Shown here: positions 61,801 through 64,000 of the stretch, piece after piece
How positions within the stretch are numbered: the first letter of the stretch is position 1
Layout of the letters: every line of letters begins with the position of its first letter
DNA from: a virus
Length of the DNA: 64,000 nt
Virus record (IMG/VR): IMGVR_UViG_3300043418_000120
Coordinates: 109,881-173,880 of that record
Strand: one strand, 5' to 3'
The notes under the pieces: model-generated
Databases searched by the model: none
Seen by the model: only the letters and a program-made list of their open reading frames with translations
What the model was told of the DNA's origin: nothing
Program-made: the position numbers and the translations under genes

Positions 61801-64000
61801 ACTGGTGCTGATCAATTCGGCTTCGCAAACAGCCAACTAAACACTGGTACGTTTACTGAAACTCAGTATGACATCAAGACTTCTACATTCGTATCAACTG
61901 GTACGATGGTTAAGCACAATGTGTACAAAGTTTACAGCCATGACATCTACAGCATTCGCTTGTACGATGCTCAAGGTGCTGCTCGTCTAGCAACATCTAG
62001 TGGTCAGTTCGGTGGTGACCAGATGATGGCTTCACGCAACGTTCCGTTCACAGTTCTACACCCTGCGGTAAACGTATTGAACTTCCAATCAACATCGACA
62101 GATGCTGAAGTTCGTACATCATCAGGACGTAGCCCAACAGGTAACGAAACACCTTACTTGAAGGACAGCAACTGGACTCCAGTTACACTGAACGACAACA
62201 ACTACTTCAATAACCAACGCGTAATCTTTAACAAGCAAAACGAAATCGACAAGCTCGATCGCGCTAACTCGTTCGACCTACGTATTCAAATGAAGACGTC
62301 TAACCGTTTCGTGTCGCCAGTGATTGACATGGACCGCGCAATGGCTATCTGTACAGAGAACCGTATCGACGATCCAGTATCAACTAAGAACATCAACGGT
62401 AACTACTACTCTGCTTCTGGCAAGTACGATGGTACTGATATCTACTTCACTGAATATGACGACCGTCAAGGTGGCGCTCAGATGGGTTACATTACACGTA
62501 AGCTACAGTTCCAAAACACTTCTAAGTTGTTGAAGATCCAGATGGCTGCGTCTATCCCATCTAACTGCGGTATCGACAAGTCTACACCATCGGTAACATT
62601 GCCTGTTAAGTTCCAAGCTGGTTCGCGTACTTCTGAACACCCAGCGATTATCACGCAACGTTCTGCTATCACAACTGCTTACCCAGTTAACACTACTGCT
62701 ATTACTATGCAGGCTGTGACTAACTTGGTTGACGGTATGTATGTTTATGGTCCAGGCATCCAGACTGGTACTCGTATCAACGGTATCTCTGGTGTGATTG
62801 TCACTTTGGATAAAGCTACTAAGGCAGCTATCCCATCGACAAGTGCTGGTTCTGTGTTCTACTTCACATCGTTCGACATTACCCAACAAGATAAGACCCG
62901 TCAAATCGACGTTGGCGACTATGTAACTTACACTGGTTCAGGTAACGTTCTAGCAAGTGGCACATATGTGACATCTGCTCCAAAGAACTCTTACTTCACT
63001 AAGCAAGTTGGTTCGTACTCAACAGGTAAGTTTGTCCTAGCAACAGCTGCTAACCCAGTAACTTTGACAAACACTACTGTTGGTGGTATTGACCCAACAA
63101 CAAACAACATGACTATTGCTGTTGATGATATCTCGAATATCAAGCAAGGTATGTACTGCTATGTTAAGTTCTACAACTCGAATGATGGTACATTCGACTG
63201 GGCTCCAGCAACTATCCGTCGCGTTCTTCGTGTCAACACTGACTCTAAGAGCATTACGCTACAGAACATTGCTACTGGTGACGAATTCGCCACTTCAGGT
63301 TACAGCCCTAACTTCTTCTTCAACGCAAACAACAACGTGATCACGTTCTTCAACCCTGTGATCAAGTTGAACCAAGCTACTTTGGGTGCGATTGACTCAA
63401 CAATGACTGGACGTGTCCAATCTAACTTGTTGACATTCACTTCTCCACCTAATGCTGAAGTTGAAGTGTACGCGAAGATTTCGAATGGTGGTTCTGCTTC
63501 TTCAACAGCAGCTCTACAGTTCTACTCTAACGAGTACAACGCTAGCACAAACCCTTACGGTGTTGATAGTACAAACGATATCATCTACTTCCCAGTAGCC
63601 CACAACTTGAACACTGGTTCTCCAGTTCTATACAATGCTCAGGCTAACACGGTTGGTGGATTGGTAACTGGTACTGTGTACTACGCAGTGTTCGTGTCTA
63701 CAACTTCTATCAAGTTGGCTGTTGATGCTGCTACTGCTGCAGCTGTTGCGAAAGGTACTGTGGGCTTCAACCCTATGAACTTGGCTGCTACTGCTGTGCA
63801 AGAATCGCACACAATCACTGACGTGAACCAGAAGAACCAAGCTAGCATCGAAGACAGCCTATACTTCCGTATCCTTCCAGATACAACTATCGGCGGTGAT
63901 GCTACAACTTATGGTGGCAACTATCCTCTGGCAACAGGTAAGGGACAGTTGACATACAGTGACGATGACACTAAATACATTGACCACTCGTTTACTGTTG
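55861..64000 (+). CDS. Giant tail structural protein (DUF4815-like start), 3' truncated by window
   Basis: Open from the ATG at 55861 (GGAG 8-12 bases upstream) to the end of the window without a stop: at least 2713 codons, checked in several places. The N terminus reads RFLRVLFRPGYSVQARELTQ (about 16-35), the pattern of DUF4815-type virion proteins ('FQPGRxLQARELTQ'). The rest is Thr/Ser/Asn-rich and beta-repetitive, with a coiled stretch IAKIEKRLSTLEQQTALTLL (about 1117-1136). Probably a baseplate/fibre-connecting or tail-fibre protein. Confidence 0.75.
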   Translation, partial: MNFNASPYYDDYNEDKRFLRVLFRPGYSVQARELTQAQTILQKQVSRIGDYMFKNKSRVIPGELVTTTCHSIKLEPTEIDTSALLDTFIPALDNITIKGETSGIRATLILAEASTTTGDPALFHIKYVTEGLNGEKEFLQNEILSFTVSSVEQTTTTGGSSPSDPVITTTTNVPPTYTDPRTGEVITANTGDYRVRIQNVTDYTNYSTVAQITHGIFYVNGAFVKVDTQRISISKYTNTPTLSVGLDIVEEIVTPEQDISLLDNSSGTPNYTAPGAHRYKMSLVLTAKDIGYSSENFILLSTFRKGGLQFEAKGTDLAELENLLARRTFDESGDYTVRPFELEMREHRNSDQSQWTGLANYQEGDVVFYTNPTSNKVNYYVCLDSGVSGTAPPTHVSGAVSDGGVRWRYTTSPMYDYGVYNDADGGDTDKLAFGLKNGKAYIKGYEFETHGVRYVSAPKARSYSKIKNTGISTNLGNMIDVIPFGVPNVDGYQIVDLYRVDTPPNAGQSMGTIAASIDASGTATPNNAVAKLNYAIVGYQASATSATEYHVAKLLANNATTTTFPVPMATWAGLSGASQAYGSYLTTSKIGTARLRYFEANDPVNGRATAKVSLMDVQMDPGQDFRKVRVIGTPLSQGSTSAGGDPTCFRALVIPTTYNSVSIGQSTVATSGTTGNNVDLTGLGTKWLSAGNVSAGDMVWFPNSPTQFFFVRDLQGSDRGMKVNTWANFSVSGPLQRADCVYQFPEDGDSIFDMPKHDVLTIRGGETLQENNTTYTTLEKFVVTGDAGATFVTLNFSVPDPDQVVISDRNSYIVANNTTGEMVLPYDVTLTSVNTGAIRLNAASTRSGDIAKLQNDSYTIFVPSLKRLTNAKEKVKSLLSTSIDLTLQTTVELDTIKLAKADVFRILKIEMFPNVIFGNDISSQITGTGIDITSNYEFDNGQRDTHYDLARLIKGKAVPYPSGPIRITFEYFEHTSGDYFSVDSYPDLLYAEIPNYFSKVTGRTVSMRDVLDFRPRVNDGGTFDGGNASLTALPQRKYGLQCDFAYYLPRKDKIVLNKAGNFVVIQGVSSDNPQLPQAPSDSMELYDVEYKPYTYAANTSNISIKPIDNRRFTMRDIAKIEKRLSTLEQQTALTLLERTTAAFSIKDQDGLDRFKNGFAVDNFSGHSVGNVLDADYECSIDIVDRFLRPSFNTVGVDLVEQASSVVERNAAGYRMHEGNIITLPYYTGAQYFYKNKNEIQAIINKGTAATAADLSRKETLIRDNNDMCVLEQPYATDAIAIAALTTGGASGIMSLFPSSDIWLESNVPADLVINEGGTFDSVAAQADALGIDFGTIWNSWQIASLGKPVTTVSSASWRADGGTYTATTSVVTQQVNEAATGTVTSLNESVGFTQVSGRLTARQSVSYIRSRPVVFVATGIKQSTRLYSFLDETDVTNYCTQATRLYLAARSFNYSTVPFQFGSSTTERQVFLTFNTDNVQSSNASNFERTFSGSILNDKVTPTNTFTSIRSSTDTSSTTAVTTTTLNDPARNIIAPNAEITAFNKGEVIRGAKSGATAIVILHEQSTAAATGQPDGVLDTLHVVNVRGTFIAGEQLIGTLKRDDLNGGVLTLSLRASNSIEVSAPGVLVSTGTGRIAGTWMITSGQVINNVASPKFLTGNRIFSVQDTTSNAPTSNGRINRTTYADCIYSATGIIDAGSGTTVGVRLGSIGVGDVTRDRSYIQQLSSNTKTTYLADPPPPAPSNDPLAQTFIVSSGNFETAEGSFITEVELFFQSKDSVQPVSVELRTTSNGYPTNDTLPFAQKYVYPSEVLTSANGSVGTTVRFPVPVYVKEGTMYSVIVTTASPQYKLWVSTLDGTDQSNAKLGKVLKNPAVGSLFKSQNSSTWQESPTQDLKINIFRAVFNTTTTGTTAATLGTATGASYVTMKAADISPLSNTQRSTKYTSLALNAFRAKLGQSEIIVRHPNHGMSVGSSVSYMNVTGADQFGFANSQLNTGTFTETQYDIKTSTFVSTGTMVKHNVYKVYSHDIYSIRLYDAQGAARLATSSGQFGGDQMMASRNVPFTVLHPAVNVLNFQSTSTDAEVRTSSGRSPTGNETPYLKDSNWTPVTLNDNNYFNNQRVIFNKQNEIDKLDRANSFDLRIQMKTSNRFVSPVIDMDRAMAICTENRIDDPVSTKNINGNYYSASGKYDGTDIYFTEYDDRQGGAQMGYITRKLQFQNTSKLLKIQMAASIPSNCGIDKSTPSVTLPVKFQAGSRTSEHPAIITQRSAITTAYPVNTTAITMQAVTNLVDGMYVYGPGIQTGTRINGISGVIVTLDKATKAAIPSTSAGSVFYFTSFDITQQDKTRQIDVGDYVTYTGSGNVLASGTYVTSAPKNSYFTKQVGSYSTGKFVLATAANPVTLTNTTVGGIDPTTNNMTIAVDDISNIKQGMYCYVKFYNSNDGTFDWAPATIRRVLRVNTDSKSITLQNIATGDEFATSGYSPNFFFNANNNVITFFNPVIKLNQATLGAIDSTMTGRVQSNLLTFTSPPNAEVEVYAKISNGGSASSTAALQFYSNEYNASTNPYGVDSTNDIIYFPVAHNLNTGSPVLYNAQANTVGGLVTGTVYYAVFVSTTSIKLAVDAATAAAVAKGTVGFNPMNLAATAVQESHTITDVNQKNQASIEDSLYFRILPDTTIGGDATTYGGNYPLATGKGQLTYSDDDTKYIDHSFTV

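Noticed and set aside
1-64000. CRISPR arrays, insertion sequences, integrase or attachment sites
   Set aside because: No regularly spaced direct repeats, transposase or integrase-like frames seen; consistent with a virulent phage.

Overview
The window is part of the genome of a large, virulent T4-like myovirus. The assignment rests on a T4-type tail and baseplate set (gp5, gp6, gp8, gp25, gp26, gp48, gp53, gp27-like, tail tube/initiator and PAAR tip), gp4, the small terminase gp16, gp32, the gp59 helicase loader, a gp33-type late coactivator, T4-type RNase H and an ATP-dependent DNA ligase. PhoH, MazG, a GroES-like co-chaperonin and 2OG-Fe(II) oxygenases are accessory genes typical of aquatic myoviruses. 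The host cannot be named from the sequence.

Layout. 1-17350: mostly plus-strand early/metabolic and lysis genes (RNase H, dCMP deaminase, ligase, MazG-like, deoxynucleotidase, PhoH, GH19 endolysin, PD-(D/E)XK nuclease, thioredoxin, SleB, ClpP), a circularly permuted two-piece tmRNA at 13219-13520, and a minus-strand block of membrane genes at 15217-16904. 17340-24211: an RNA island with tandem promoters, 33 tRNA genes covering all 20 amino acids, several other structured RNAs, and six members of a repeated RNA family. A few small genes are interleaved (GroES-like, PTP-type phosphatase, metallophosphoesterase). 24234-32444: DUF458, radical SAM, a Ro60/TROVE-like vWA protein flanked by structured non-coding RNAs, PhyH-type dioxygenase, gp33- and gp59-like genes. 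32520-33452: gp32. 33479-39182 (minus): the tape-measure region, gp26 with a probable -1 frameshift extension, gp16, holin, tube protein and gp4. 39228-64000 (plus): baseplate genes and giant structural ORFs, the last cut by the window edge.

Most unusual feature. Seven copies (six in the tRNA island, one directly upstream of the Ro60-like gene) share the layout UUUUAGG-NNNN-N-UYCWGCAA ... NNNN-CC-UGUUG. The NNNN segments differ between copies but stay complementary. Three copies enclose tRNA-like domains in circularly permuted order (T arm and 3' acceptor strand first, 5' acceptor strand and D arm second). Bacterial Y RNAs that partner Ro60 are known to carry tRNA-like domains, so I infer a phage Ro60/Y-RNA system with an expanded Y-RNA repertoire dispersed among the tRNA genes. 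The copy next to the Ro60-like gene has its own consensus promoter and terminator.

Regulation. Fourteen sigma70-type promoters all have a 17-bp spacer. At five of them an ATG lies exactly 6 bp past TATAAT; four of these look like leaderless gene starts. T4-late-type NATAAATA motifs precede gp32 and several structural genes, which fits the gp33-like coactivator.
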